64,000 bases of DNA from contig JBFIKF010000008.1 of NCBI GenBank assembly GCA_041600415.1, forward strand, positions 44,050-108,049. Reading direction: 5' to 3'. Below the pieces are notes generated by a model that ran no database searches, had not been told where the DNA came from, and was given only the letters and a program-made list of their open reading frames with translations. The position numbers and the translations under genes are program-made. Source of the stretch: JBFJKD01 sp041600415. Lineage in GTDB: Bacteria; Pseudomonadota; Gammaproteobacteria; Pseudomonadales; Porticoccaceae. Shown here piece by piece: positions 18,705 through 28,375 of the stretch (its first letter is position 1; each line of letters opens with the position of its first letter).

Positions 18705-18869
18705 GTCGATCCCACACCCCCGCACCTGTTGTCGCCTTGATAACAAATAAATTTTTTAAATTCTCAGCCTTGCGACGGAAGGAAAAATAATCCGACCAGC
18801 AACTATTGACATAAATGCGCGGCGAGAATTAGACCCCCAACGGTGGGATTGAGACATTATTTGATGTAT

Positions 18870-19802
18870 TCAACGCAGCGCTTGGGGCATGGAAAAGCGA
18901 ATATTTTCGGTCTTGCCAGGCACCTCAACCGGCTTTTCCGCACCCAAGTTACGCAATTGTTCGACCACATCAGCCACCAGTATTTCCGGTGCAGAAGCGC
19001 CTGCAGTCACCCCAATAACCCGTCGATTATGCAGCCAGCCGGGATCAATCTCGGCAGGCGTATCGATCAGATAGGCGGTCGCCCCGCAACGCTCGGCCAA
19101 TTCCCGCAGGCGGTTTGAATTTGAGCTGTTGGGGGAACCCACCACCAGCACCAGATCGCACTCCAGGGCCAGCTGTTTAACCGCATCCTGCCGATTCTGT
19201 GTGGCATAGCAAATATCGTCCTTGCGCGGACCAGCTATGTTGGGGAAACGGTTGCGCAACGTAGCGATCACCCGCGCGGTGTCGTCCATCGACAGGGTTG
19301 TCTGGGTGACGTAGGCGACACGCTCGGGATCGTTGACTTGCAGGCTGGCGACATCATTGTCGTTTTCAACCAGATATATCTGCCCACCGTTGCCCCTGTC
19401 ATATTGCCCCATGGTACCTTCCACTTCGGGATGGCCCTGGTGCCCGATCAGGACACATTCGCGGCCTTCGCGACTGTAGCGAGCCACCTCCATATGCACT
19501 TTGGTCACCAGCGGACAGGTGGCGTCAAATACCCGCAACTGTCGCTGCGCGGCTTCCTTCTGCACCGCTTTGGACACGCCGTGGGCACTAAAGATAACGA
19601 TAACCCCATCGGGCACTTCGGAGAGATCCTCTACGAACACCGCGCCGCGCGCGCGCAGCCCGTCCACTACAAATTTGTTGTGCACCACCTCGTGACGCAC
19701 ATAAATGGGTGCGCCAAAGGTATCCAGGGCGCGGTTAACAATATCGATTGCGCGATCCACACCGGCGCAAAAACCCCGCGGATTGGCTAAACGAATTTCC
19801 AT
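18870..19802 (-). CDS. ispH: 4-hydroxy-3-methylbut-2-enyl diphosphate reductase
   Basis: 310 residues, standard length. The three [4Fe-4S] ligands are C12 (R-G-F-C-A-G-V), C96 (D-A-T-C-P-L-V-T-K-V-H) and C198 (D-I-C-Y-A-T-Q-N-R-Q), and the catalytic glutamate is E126 in G-H-P-E-V-E-G-T. IspH makes isopentenyl and dimethylallyl diphosphate, the last step of the MEP isoprenoid pathway. It is the last gene of the ribF-ileS-lspA-fkpB-ispH run, 19 bases after fkpB. Downstream, before the minor pilins, there is a weak C-C-C-A/T-G-G-G hairpin but no convincing terminator. Confidence 0.96.
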   Translation of the reverse strand: MEIRLANPRGFCAGVDRAIDIVNRALDTFGAPIYVRHEVVHNKFVVDGLRARGAVFVEDLSEVPDGVIVIFSAHGVSKAVQKEAAQRQLRVFDATCPLVTKVHMEVARYSREGRECVLIGHQGHPEVEGTMGQYDRGNGGQIYLVENDNDVASLQVNDPERVAYVTQTTLSMDDTARVIATLRNRFPNIAGPRKDDICYATQNRQDAVKQLALECDLVLVVGSPNSSNSNRLRELAERCGATAYLIDTPAEIDPGWLHNRRVIGVTAGASAPEILVADVVEQLRNLGAEKPVEVPGKTENIRFSMPQALR

Positions 19803-19821
19803 GCGTTTCCCTATTTCCCAG

Positions 19822-20253
19822 TCACTCTACAGCGAGCACATGCACTGTAAAATCGAGAGTGTGTCCGGCGAGCGGATGATTAAAATCCACAGTGATAATA
19901 TCACCGTCAATCCCGGTGACAGTGCCGGGTAATTCCGCGCCGGCGGCATCCGCAAACAACACCACCAGCCCCTCGCTCAACGCCATATCCGCAGCAAAAT
20001 GCTGGCGCTGCAGGGTCGTAGTATTGGTTGGATTGGGCAACCCGAAACCCTGCTCCGGCGCCACAAAAAACCTTTGCGCTGCTCCCGCGCCAAGTCCCAC
20101 CAACAGCGCCTCAAAACCTGGCAGCAAACTACCATCGCCCATGGCAAAGGACGCAGGTGTGCCACCGAAATTGCTGTCGACCACACTGCCATCTTCAAGA
20201 GCCAGGGAGAAATGCAGGGTGACTCTGGAGTTGGGACCAATAGTCGCGCTCAT
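19822..20253 (-). CDS. fkpB: FKBP-type peptidyl-prolyl cis-trans isomerase (SlpA/FkpB type)
   Basis: 143 residues. Family motifs are V-T-L-H-F-S-L-A-L-E-D-G-S-V-V-D-S, F-A-M-G-D-G-S-L-L-P-G-F-E and F-V-A-P-E-Q-G-F-G, and the inserted-in-flap architecture of SlpA is visible in the distance between the two FKBP halves. FkpB is a prolyl isomerase and chaperone. The ATG at 20253 overlaps the end of lspA by four bases (ATGA), so lspA-fkpB are translationally coupled, as in E. coli and Pseudomonas. Confidence 0.93.
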   Translation of the reverse strand: MSATIGPNSRVTLHFSLALEDGSVVDSNFGGTPASFAMGDGSLLPGFEALLVGLGAGAAQRFFVAPEQGFGLPNPTNTTTLQRQHFAADMALSEGLVVLFADAAGAELPGTVTGIDGDIITVDFNHPLAGHTLDFTVHVLAVE

Positions 20254-20765
20254 TCGCCGCCGCCCTTGATCTGGCGCTGGACAACCCGTTTGCGCTCTTT
20301 GTCACCAAACAACGAGTTCACAATCAGTATTCCCGCACCCAGGGTAATCCCGCTATCCGCCACATTAAACGCCGGCCAGTAATACTCATGGTAGTGCAGC
20401 TGCACAAAATCCACCACGTAACCAAGGGTTACCCGATCCCACAAATTGCCCAACGCGCCGCCCAGCACCAGACTCAGCCCTAGACTCTGCCACGCGTCCC
20501 GGCGCGCGAGACGATGCAGCCACAGGACGATAAAAACCCCAACACCGGCGGCGGTCAACGCGAAAAACCAGCGCTGCCACCCTCCCGCTTCACTTAAAAA
20601 ACTGAAAGCGGCACCGGTATTGTGTAGCAAGGTAAAATTAAAGAATTCGGTTATGACGACCGGCTCTCCGTAACGCAACGCGCTGGACGCCATATTTTTT
20701 GTTATCAGATCGAGCGCCAACACCAGTGCGGCGAGAGCGTACCAACGCCCTGCACAAAAATTCAT
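20250..20765 (-). CDS. lspA: Lipoprotein signal peptidase (signal peptidase II)
   Basis: 171 residues with four transmembrane helices. The two catalytic aspartates are D119 (G-Y-V-V-D-F) and D137 (F-N-V-A-D-S), and family motifs N-x-G-A-A-F-S (N49, G51) and G-A-L-G-N-L-W-D-R are present. It removes the signal peptide from lipid-modified prolipoproteins such as BamD in this window. It is 15 bases after ileS. Confidence 0.95.
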   Translation of the reverse strand: MNFCAGRWYALAALVLALDLITKNMASSALRYGEPVVITEFFNFTLLHNTGAAFSFLSEAGGWQRWFFALTAAGVGVFIVLWLHRLARRDAWQSLGLSLVLGGALGNLWDRVTLGYVVDFVQLHYHEYYWPAFNVADSGITLGAGILIVNSLFGDKERKRVVQRQIKGGGE

Positions 20766-20780
20766 ACAGCCTGCCGAAAG

Positions 20781-23597
20781 TCACGCATAACGCCGCACCT
20801 CCCCCGCGCCAGTCACATTGTCTACACATCGGTGACACAATTCGGGGTGTTCTGTATGCTCACCCACGTCGCTGCGATAATGCCAGCAACGTACGCACTT
20901 ACGCTCGCGAGACTTGTTGACGGCTACTTTCAGCCCAGCCAGCAGTGTCTCTTGTGCCGCCTCGCCAGCATCCCCCAGTGGGACGATATCCACGCTGGAC
21001 GTAATCAGTACAAAGCGCAGTTCGTCCTGTAACTGGGACAGAATGTTGCGCAACTGCTCGTTCGCGTACAGCGTCACCTCGGCTTCCAGGGAACTGCCCA
21101 ACAACCCTCCCCCGCGCTGCACTTCGATCTGCTTATTAACGGCCTCCTTTACCGCACCGAGGACGCGCCAGTCTGCGCGGCTAATACCGCCAAGTCCTGC
21201 CACCGACGGCAGTGGGTACCATTCCGCGACAAATACGGATTCCTCCCGTGGGCCGGGTATACAGCTCCAGATTTCCTCCGCAGTAAAACTCAGGACGGGC
21301 GCGATCCAGCGTACCAATGCTTCGCTGATATGATAAAGCGCGGTCTGGGCGGACCGCCGCGCCACGCTGTCAGCCTGGCAGGTGTACTGCCGATCCTTAA
21401 TAATGTCGAGATAGAACGCACCCAAATCATTACCGCAAAACTGGTGTAATTTCTGGTAAATACTATGGAACTGGTAATTTTCGTAAGCAACCTCGATTTC
21501 ACTTTGCACCAGTGCGGCGCGATCCAGTGCCCAGCGATCCAGCGACAACATATCCGCTGGCGCCACGCAGTGCTCCCGCGGGTCAAATCCGTCCAGGTTA
21601 GATAACAAAAAGCGCACCGTATTGCGAATACGGCGATAGGAATCAGCAGTGCGCCGCAAAATTTCATCGGACACCGTCATCTCGCCACTAAAATCTGCCG
21701 AAGCCACCCACAGCCGCAGCACATCGGCCCCCAGTTCATTGAGCACCTTCTGAGGTGCCACCACATTGCCGACGGATTTCGACATTTTGCGGCCCTGGGC
21801 ATCCACCGTAAAACCGTGGGTCAGCACCGCTTTGTAGGGGGCATTACCGTTAATCGCGACGGCAGTTTTCAGGGACGACTGGAACCAGCCGCGATGCTGA
21901 TCGGAACCCTCCAGATAGAGGTCCGCCGGGTAATGCAAACCCTTCCGCGTGCGCAGCACCGCCTCGTGACTGACACCGGAATCAAACCACACATCGAGGG
22001 TATCCGTGACTTTCTGATAATCCTTACTGTCGGCGCCCAGCAATTCCGCCGAGTCGAGATCGTACCAGGCGTCGATACCTCCCTGCTCCACACGGAGGGC
22101 GACCGCCTCGATCAATTTGGCTGTATCCGGATGTAACGCCCCGCTCTGGCGGTGCACGAACAATGCAATCGGTACCCCCCAGGTACGCTGGCGGGAGATA
22201 CACCAGTCCGGACTATTGTCCAGCATGCTGGCCATACGCGCCTGTCCCCAGTTTGGATGCCAGGCTACCTGCGCAATCTCGCTGCGCGCCTTGTCCAGCA
22301 ACCCATTCGCGCTCATACTCACAAACCACTGCGGGGTGGCGCGAAAGATCAACGGTGTCTTGGTGCGCCAGCAGTGGGGAAAACTGTGGGTAATTTTACT
22401 GTCAGCGAGCAATCGCCCGCGCTCCCGCAGCAGATCCACGATTTGTTGGTCAACTTTGTACACATGCGCGCCAGCAAACAACGCCACGTCATCGCGAAAC
22501 ACCCCGTCGTCGCCGATATAATTAAGAGTGGGAATGCTGTATTTTGTGGCCACCACAAAATCGTCGGCGCCGTGATCGGGGGCCGTGTGTACCGCGCCCG
22601 TACCGCCATCGGTGGTCACGTGATCGCCGAGAATTATTGGTACCTGGCGTGTGTAAAAAGGATGCTGCACCAGAATGTTTTCCAGGGCAGCGCCCCGACA
22701 GCGGCCGACGATGCGGTGCTCGGTCACCCCCCAACGGGCCAACGAAGCAGTTAGCAATTCCTCTGCAAGCAGCAACCGTTGGGGATTGCCATCCGTCTCT
22801 ATCTGCGCCACCACATAATCGAGGTCCGGGTGTACCGCCACCGCCTGATTAGACGGTAATGTCCAGGGGGTAGTAGTCCAGATAACAATTGCCAGTTCGC
22901 CTTCTCCGCCCAGCTCCGGGACCGCTGCGACCAGCGCCGACGGATCGACCACGGGAAAACTGACATCGATGGAAAGAGACGTCTTGTCCTGATACTCGAC
23001 TTCCGCCTCTGCGAGTGCCGAGCCGCCAACCACGCTCCAGTACACCGGCTTGTACCCTTTGACCAAATGGCCATTGGCGGCAATTTTGCCCAGGGCCCGA
23101 ATAATGTCCGCTTCGTATTTGAAATCGAGACTTAAATACGGATTGTCCCAGTCGCCAAAAACTCCCAGACGAATAAAATCCTGTTTTTGTCCGGCCACCT
23201 GTTTGAGAGCATATTCCCGACACTTTTGCCGAAAAGTGCGCTCGTCCACCTTGACTCCGGCCTTGCCAATTTTCTTTTCCACCTGGTGCTCAATGGGCAG
23301 ACCGTGGCAATCCCACCCGGGCACGTAGGGTGCATCGTAGCCAGCCAGGGTGCGGGATTTGACGATAATATCCTTCAGAATTTTGTTGACCGCGTGGCCG
23401 ATATGAATATCCCCATTCGCGTAGGGCGGGCCGTCGTGCAGCACAAACGACTTACGCCCGGCACGGGCCTGACGAATTTTTTGATAGAGATTCTGTGTCT
23501 GCCACTGCTTAACGATGCCCGGTTCCCGCTGGGCCAGATTGGCTTTCATGGGAAACTGAGTGTGGGGCAGATTTAACGTGTGTTTGTAATCGCTCAT
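20781..23597 (-). CDS. ileS: Isoleucyl-tRNA synthetase
   Basis: 938 residues, the same size as E. coli IleS. Class I signature HIGH at residues 65-68 (P-P-Y-A-N-G-D-I-H-I-G-H), KMSKS in D-A-Q-G-R-K-M-S-K-S-V-G-N-V, the CP1 editing domain (T-T-P-W-T-L-P-S-N-Q), and a C-terminal zinc site with two Cys pairs (C-V-R-C-W-H-Y and L-C-H-R-C-V). It charges tRNA-Ile. It lies 14 bases after ribF and 15 before lspA. Confidence 0.97.
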   Translation of the reverse strand: MSDYKHTLNLPHTQFPMKANLAQREPGIVKQWQTQNLYQKIRQARAGRKSFVLHDGPPYANGDIHIGHAVNKILKDIIVKSRTLAGYDAPYVPGWDCHGLPIEHQVEKKIGKAGVKVDERTFRQKCREYALKQVAGQKQDFIRLGVFGDWDNPYLSLDFKYEADIIRALGKIAANGHLVKGYKPVYWSVVGGSALAEAEVEYQDKTSLSIDVSFPVVDPSALVAAVPELGGEGELAIVIWTTTPWTLPSNQAVAVHPDLDYVVAQIETDGNPQRLLLAEELLTASLARWGVTEHRIVGRCRGAALENILVQHPFYTRQVPIILGDHVTTDGGTGAVHTAPDHGADDFVVATKYSIPTLNYIGDDGVFRDDVALFAGAHVYKVDQQIVDLLRERGRLLADSKITHSFPHCWRTKTPLIFRATPQWFVSMSANGLLDKARSEIAQVAWHPNWGQARMASMLDNSPDWCISRQRTWGVPIALFVHRQSGALHPDTAKLIEAVALRVEQGGIDAWYDLDSAELLGADSKDYQKVTDTLDVWFDSGVSHEAVLRTRKGLHYPADLYLEGSDQHRGWFQSSLKTAVAINGNAPYKAVLTHGFTVDAQGRKMSKSVGNVVAPQKVLNELGADVLRLWVASADFSGEMTVSDEILRRTADSYRRIRNTVRFLLSNLDGFDPREHCVAPADMLSLDRWALDRAALVQSEIEVAYENYQFHSIYQKLHQFCGNDLGAFYLDIIKDRQYTCQADSVARRSAQTALYHISEALVRWIAPVLSFTAEEIWSCIPGPREESVFVAEWYPLPSVAGLGGISRADWRVLGAVKEAVNKQIEVQRGGGLLGSSLEAEVTLYANEQLRNILSQLQDELRFVLITSSVDIVPLGDAGEAAQETLLAGLKVAVNKSRERKCVRCWHYRSDVGEHTEHPELCHRCVDNVTGAGEVRRYA

Positions 23598-23611
23598 ATG
23601 TCTTTCGTCAG

Positions 23612-24610
23612 TTACTCATTACTAATTTTCGTGTTATCGCAATGCGCACCACGCGCTGCAGTAGCAAAATATTTCCGGGCAATAACGATATCGTTTTTAA
23701 TTTTCAACGCTAATTCATCCAGCGAAGCGAATTTTTGTTCGTCGCGCAATTTATGTTTGAACTCAACCTCAATGCGCGCTCCGTATATATCGCCATCCCA
23801 ATCGAGGATGTGCACCTCGAGAACCGGTTTCACCAAATCCCCTACCGTGGGACGCACGCCCACGTTAGCTACCCCCTGGCGACACTTGCCTGCCACTGTC
23901 GCCTCCACCGCAAACACCCCGGCGAGGGGTGCCCGATAGCGGTGTAAGTTGACGTTGGCGGTGGGCACTCCCATTTGCCGGCCCAGGCGTTGTCCGTAAA
24001 CGACACGACCGGCGATGCGGAACGGGTGTCCCAACAGACGCTCCGCTTCCGCAAACTCGCCCGCCTCGAGACAGCGACGAATACGGGTGCTACTGATGCG
24101 CTGTCCACCCATTTCTACTGTCATGGTATCGACCAGTTCGAAACCATAGCGCGCGCCGGCGCGGTGCAACATAAAATAATCGCCCCGGCGGTCACAGCCA
24201 AAGCGGAAATCATCGCCAACCACCATACAGCGCACGCCGACGCCATCCACCAGTAACTGGCGTATAAATTCCTGGGCCGACAGGCTGCGCAGGGTGCGAT
24301 TAAACTGGATACAAAATACCCGATCGATCCCGGCAGCGATAATAGCCTCGACTTTTTCGCGCATACGCATCAAGCGCGCCGGGGCCTGCTCGCCGGAAAA
24401 ATACTCCTGGGGTTGGGGTTCAAAAAACATCACCATGGACGGCAAACCGTAGTAAGCCGCTCGTTCTTTCACCTGTTCGAGAATGGCACGGTGCCCAAGA
24501 TGGATACCATCAAACGAGCCAATAGTGGCGACGTTACCCTTGTGCTCCGGAAGAAGGTTCGCCAATCCCCTGATAAAAACATGTTCTCCGACCTTCACCG
24601 GCAGCGCCAC
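23612..24610 (-). CDS. ribF: Bifunctional riboflavin kinase/FAD synthetase RibF
   Basis: 332 residues. N-terminal FMN adenylyltransferase domain (about 15-190): A-T-I-G-S-F-D-G-I-H-L-G-H, with V-V-G-D-D-F-R-F-G and S-S-T-R-I-R-R-C-L. C-terminal flavokinase domain (about 195-320): Y-G-Q-R-L-G-R-Q-M-G-V-P-T-A-N-V and V-A-N-V-G-V-R-P-T-V. It converts riboflavin to FMN and FAD, cofactors needed by the Rnf complex and the WrbA protein in this window. The start is a GTG at 24610; another GTG four codons downstream is possible. It is the first gene of the ribF-to-ispH run, about 80 bases after murJ. Confidence 0.95.
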   Translation of the reverse strand: MALPVKVGEHVFIRGLANLLPEHKGNVATIGSFDGIHLGHRAILEQVKERAAYYGLPSMVMFFEPQPQEYFSGEQAPARLMRMREKVEAIIAAGIDRVFCIQFNRTLRSLSAQEFIRQLLVDGVGVRCMVVGDDFRFGCDRRGDYFMLHRAGARYGFELVDTMTVEMGGQRISSTRIRRCLEAGEFAEAERLLGHPFRIAGRVVYGQRLGRQMGVPTANVNLHRYRAPLAGVFAVEATVAGKCRQGVANVGVRPTVGDLVKPVLEVHILDWDGDIYGARIEVEFKHKLRDEQKFASLDELALKIKNDIVIARKYFATAARGAHCDNTKISNE

Positions 24611-24688
24611 CGCGTTCTTGGTATTTGTCCAAGGGCAAAGTATAACGCAGGGTCGCAGGTGAATGTAGGCATATTGTTGGCGCTATAA

Positions 24689-26296
24689 TCAGTTTGCGCG
24701 CGGCAAATTGCGTAGCTCACCGATACGCATGCCGGCTGTGTACAGTGCGCCCGCATACATTACAAAACCACCCACGCATAATGCCAGTAGCCACAGAATT
24801 CGGGCGCCGCTGGATAGCGATATCCAGCCCGGCAATGCGGACACCGACATCCACAACGCCAACGCCATCACTCCATTGGCAAACACAAGTATCCCAAAGA
24901 ACCGCCCCCAGCCTGCGCAGGGTCGATACACTGCTTCCACTCGTAAACCACGGTACAGGAGGGCGGCGTTGAGTACTGCGGCGATTGACGTTGCCAGAGC
25001 CAGCCCTGCATGCCCCACCTGCCAGTAATGATGCAACGGGATGACCAGCGCGATGTTCAAAATCATATTCACGAACATCGCAATAATGCCAATCCGCACC
25101 GGCGTGCGCACATCCTGCCGCGCATAAAAGCCCGGCGCCAATACCTTAATTAGCATAAACGCCGTGACCCCGGCAGCATAGGCACTCATACTGCAGGAAG
25201 ACATCGCAATGTCCCGCACCGTTATCTCACTGCCGTCAAAAAACAGCGTCACCAAAATCGGCTGCGCCAGAATCACCAGCGCCAGGGATGCCGGTACCGC
25301 GATCAAAAGGATGAAACGCAACGCCCAGTCGAGGGTTGCCGCAAAGTGTTGGGGCGATTTCGTAACGTGCTGCCGGGACAGATTCGGCAAAATCACCGTG
25401 GCGGCCGCTACCCCAAATACGCCTAACGGTAACTCCGCGATACGGTCGGAATAATACAACCAGGACACACTACCGGTCGGCAAAAAAGAGGCTATCACCG
25501 TATCCAGCAACAAGTTGATCTGGCTGACCGATACACCAAACATCGCCGGCGCCATTAAGCGCAAAATCTTGCGCACCCCTTCGTCGCGCCACGCCACTCT
25601 GGGCCGCGGCAATAAATGCAATTGTGCGAGAAAGGGCATCTGAAACAGAAGTTGCACAATACCGGCGGCAAACACACCCCAGGCAAGTGCATAGACTGGC
25701 TCGCCAAACCACGGGGTCGCGACCAACGCGGCGCCAATCAAACAGACGTTGAGCCACACCGGAGTGAAGGCCGGTATCGCAAACCGATCGAAACTGTTGA
25801 GGATGGCGCCGGCAAAGGCGGTCAGCGAAATAAACAGTAAATACGGAAACGTCACGCGAATCAGGGCGCTGGTGGCGGCGAACTTGTCGCCATCACCGAT
25901 AAATCCAGGGGCGAAAATGGCCGTTAACACCGGCGCCCCCACCACCGCCAGTACGGTTAGCATGATCAGCGTTGAACCCAGCAACCCCGCCACTCGGTCG
26001 GCCAGATGCTTTACCGCCGCGTGTCCGCCCCGCTCGCGCACCTCCGCTAATACGGGTACAAATGCCTGGTTAAATGCCCCCTCGGCAAACAAACGTCGTA
26101 AAAAATTAGGAATTTTAAACGCAACAAAAAATGCATCGGCCAGCGCATCGGCGCCGATAACCCGAGCAAGTACCACGTCCCGCACCAAACCCAACACCCG
26201 CGACACCATGGTCATGGCACCGACCACCGCGCTCGCGCCGAACAACCCCCGCTTTACCCGTGGCTTTTCCTGATGATCACCCTGTAATTCAGCCAA
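24689..26296 (-). CDS. murJ: Lipid II flippase MurJ (MviN)
   Basis: 535 residues with about 14 transmembrane segments. Motifs A-M-T-M-V-S-R-V-L-G-L-V-R-D, R-R-L-F-A-E-G-A-F-N-Q-A-F-V-P-V and Y-Y-S-D-R-I-A-E-L-P-L-G-V-F-G are those of MurJ. It moves lipid II across the inner membrane for peptidoglycan synthesis. I place the start at a TTG (26296) with GGAAG seven bases upstream, giving a normal family length; no ATG lies close to the first helix, and the open frame extends upstream across the divergent hslV promoter, which is non-coding. In Pseudomonas rpsT is next to murJ; no rpsT is present here. Confidence 0.94.
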   Translation of the reverse strand: MAELQGDHQEKPRVKRGLFGASAVVGAMTMVSRVLGLVRDVVLARVIGADALADAFFVAFKIPNFLRRLFAEGAFNQAFVPVLAEVRERGGHAAVKHLADRVAGLLGSTLIMLTVLAVVGAPVLTAIFAPGFIGDGDKFAATSALIRVTFPYLLFISLTAFAGAILNSFDRFAIPAFTPVWLNVCLIGAALVATPWFGEPVYALAWGVFAAGIVQLLFQMPFLAQLHLLPRPRVAWRDEGVRKILRLMAPAMFGVSVSQINLLLDTVIASFLPTGSVSWLYYSDRIAELPLGVFGVAAATVILPNLSRQHVTKSPQHFAATLDWALRFILLIAVPASLALVILAQPILVTLFFDGSEITVRDIAMSSCSMSAYAAGVTAFMLIKVLAPGFYARQDVRTPVRIGIIAMFVNMILNIALVIPLHHYWQVGHAGLALATSIAAVLNAALLYRGLRVEAVYRPCAGWGRFFGILVFANGVMALALWMSVSALPGWISLSSGARILWLLALCVGGFVMYAGALYTAGMRIGELRNLPRAN

Positions 26297-26367
26297 ACGC
26301 TGTCTTCCCGAAAATTTCCTGCAGTTTAACCTTGTCCCGGGTTTCGGCCAACAAAGACTCCACTGTA

Positions 26368-26396
26368 TTGAAATTTGCGCAGTGCGCCCCCACCAT
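26368..26396 (+). promoter_or_regulatory. Predicted sigma-32 (heat-shock) promoter of hslVU
   Basis: TTGAAA at 26368-26373 and CCCCAC starting at 26388 are separated by 14 bases, close to the E. coli sigma-32 consensus TTGAAA, N11-16, CCCCATNT. A start site about seven bases after the -10 element would leave a 5' leader of about 25 bases before the hslV start codon. hslVU is a classic sigma-32 operon, so position and function agree. This is pattern matching on one site, not evidence of expression. Confidence 0.6.
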
Positions 26397-26426
26397 GTAC
26401 AGACATCTTCGGTTCGGAGCACTATC

Positions 26427-26975
26427 TTGGAACAATACCGCGGCACCACCGTAATATCTGTCCGTCGCCACGGCAGCGTTGTCATCGGAGCGGACGGCCA
26501 GGTCACCCTCGGCAACACCATTATGAAAGGCAACGCCCGCAAGGTACGGCGCCTCTATCACGATCAGGTCATTGCCGGCTTTGCCGGTGGCACAGCAGAT
26601 GCGTTCACCTTGTTTGAACGCTTTGAGGCAAAACTTCAGGAGCACCGCGGCAACCTGGTGCGCGCCGCTGTGGAACTGGCCAAGGATTGGCGCACCGACC
26701 GTATTCTGCGGCGCCTGGAAGCCCTGTTGGCAGTGGCAGACAAAGATGCGTCGTTAATCATTTCCGGCAACGGCGACGTGATTCAACCGGAGGATGACCT
26801 GATCGCCATCGGCTCCGGTGGTCCCTTCGCCCAGTCTGCCGCACGCGCACTATTACTCAATACCGAACTGGGCGCCCGCGACATTGTCGAAAAAAGCCTG
26901 GGCATAGCCGCGGATATCTGCATCTACACCAACCACAATTTGTCCATTGAGGCACTCGATTGCCCGCAGTCCTGA
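26427..26975 (+). CDS. hslV: HslV peptidase subunit of the HslUV ATP-dependent protease
   Basis: 182 residues. The catalytic N-terminal threonine follows a short propeptide: M-E-Q-Y-R-G^T-T-V-I-S-V-R-R. Downstream family motifs are G-A-D-G-Q-V-T-L-G-N-T, K-V-R-R-L-Y-H-D and G-F-A-G-G-T-A-D-A-F-T-L. HslV is a proteasome-like threonine peptidase that forms a dodecamer capped by HslU. The start is a TTG at 26427 with GGAG eight bases upstream, inside the larger open frame. Most gammaproteobacterial HslV proteins begin directly M-T-T; the EQYRG propeptide resembles the betaproteobacterial form. Confidence 0.94.
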   Translation: MEQYRGTTVISVRRHGSVVIGADGQVTLGNTIMKGNARKVRRLYHDQVIAGFAGGTADAFTLFERFEAKLQEHRGNLVRAAVELAKDWRTDRILRRLEALLAVADKDASLIISGNGDVIQPEDDLIAIGSGGPFAQSAARALLLNTELGARDIVEKSLGIAADICIYTNHNLSIEALDCPQS

Positions 26976-27030
26976 GCAGCCACACGCAGTCGTCAAACGT
27001 TACTTATTCTCCGACCCACGAGCGTTTTAT

Positions 27031-28353
27031 ATGTCCAGCATGACACCCCGAGAAATCGTTCACGAACTGGATCGACATATCGTCGGCCAGGACAATGCCA
27101 AACGGGCAGTTGCCATTGCCCTGCGCAATCGCTGGCGGCGCATGCAGCTGCCAGAGGAATTGCGCGAAGAAATCACGCCAAAAAACATTCTGATGATCGG
27201 CCCCACCGGGGTCGGCAAGACCGAGATCGCGCGACGCCTGGCACGCCTGGCGAACGCACCCTTTATTAAGGTGGAGGCCACCAAGTTCACCGAGGTGGGT
27301 TACGTGGGACGAGACGTGGAATCCATCGTACGGGATCTGGCGGAAACAGCCGTCAAACAGCTGCGCGAACAGGAAATGGAGAAAGTTCGACAGCGCGCTC
27401 AGGATGCCGCCGAAGAACGGGTGCTGGACGCACTGCTTACACCAGCCCGGGGCGAGACCGAAAGCGGCACAAACAGCACCCGACAATTGTTTCGCAAAAA
27501 ATTGCGCGAAGGCGAACTCAACGACCGGGAAATCGAGATTTCGGTGAACGCCGCGCCGATTGGTGTGGAAATCATGGCCCCCCCCGGTATGGAAGAAATG
27601 ACCAACCAATTGCAGAGCATGTTTTCCAATATGGGCGGGGGCCGCGCCAAACAGCGCAAACTGCCGGTGGCGGAAGCCCTGCGCCTGGTGACCGACGAGG
27701 AAGCCGCAAAACTGGTTAACGAAGACGAATTGAAAATACGCGCCTTATACAACGCCGAACAAAACGGCATCGTATTTATCGACGAACTGGACAAAGTCGC
27801 CAAGCGCGGCGAAACCTCCGGCTCCGACGTGTCCCGCGAGGGTGTACAACGGGACCTGTTACCGCTAATCGAAGGCTGCACCATTTCCACCAAATACGGC
27901 ATGCTCAAAACTGATCACATTTTATTTATCGCATCGGGTGCTTTCCATTTTTCCAAACCGTCGGATCTGATTCCCGAGCTCCAGGGAAGGCTGCCCATTC
28001 GCGTGGAGCTGGATTCCCTGAGCGCTGCTGACTTCGAACGCATCTTGACCGAACCCCGCGCGTCCCTGACCGAGCAATACCGGGAATTACTGGGTACCGA
28101 AGGGGTGCAGCTGACATTCACCGCAGATGGCGTGCAACGTATTGCCCAGATATCCTGGGAGGTGAACGAGCGCACGGAAAATATCGGCGCCCGCCGACTG
28201 CACACGGTGCTGGAGCGCTTGCTGGAAAAAGTGTCCTTTGAAGCGGCGGATTTAGCCGCAAATGGCGGTGCTATCGCTATCGACGGGGCCTTCGTCGATC
28301 AACATCTGGACGAACTGGCGCGCGATGACGACCTGTCGCGTTTTATCCTGTAA
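27031..28353 (+). CDS. hslU: HslU ATPase/unfoldase subunit of the HslUV protease
   Basis: 440 residues, AAA+ unfoldase. Walker A G-P-T-G-V-G-K-T at 57-64; pore motif G-Y-V-G-R-D; Walker B I-V-F-I-D-E-L-D-K; sensor R in N-I-G-A-R-R. The C terminus D-D-L-S-R-F-I-L is the tail that inserts into HslV and activates it. The ATG at 27031 begins M-S-S-M-T-P-R-E-I-V; it is 55 bases after hslV. An in-frame extension inside the hslV 3' end is rejected. Confidence 0.96.
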   Translation: MSSMTPREIVHELDRHIVGQDNAKRAVAIALRNRWRRMQLPEELREEITPKNILMIGPTGVGKTEIARRLARLANAPFIKVEATKFTEVGYVGRDVESIVRDLAETAVKQLREQEMEKVRQRAQDAAEERVLDALLTPARGETESGTNSTRQLFRKKLREGELNDREIEISVNAAPIGVEIMAPPGMEEMTNQLQSMFSNMGGGRAKQRKLPVAEALRLVTDEEAAKLVNEDELKIRALYNAEQNGIVFIDELDKVAKRGETSGSDVSREGVQRDLLPLIEGCTISTKYGMLKTDHILFIASGAFHFSKPSDLIPELQGRLPIRVELDSLSAADFERILTEPRASLTEQYRELLGTEGVQLTFTADGVQRIAQISWEVNERTENIGARRLHTVLERLLEKVSFEAADLAANGGAIAIDGAFVDQHLDELARDDDLSRFIL

Positions 28354-28375
28354 AACTGGAAGCAACACAATACTT

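Noticed and set aside
18705..18869. Sigma-54 promoter upstream of the minor-pilin operon as a PilR target
   Set aside because: I found no GG-N10-GC (TGGCAC-N5-TTGC) element in this gap on the minus strand.
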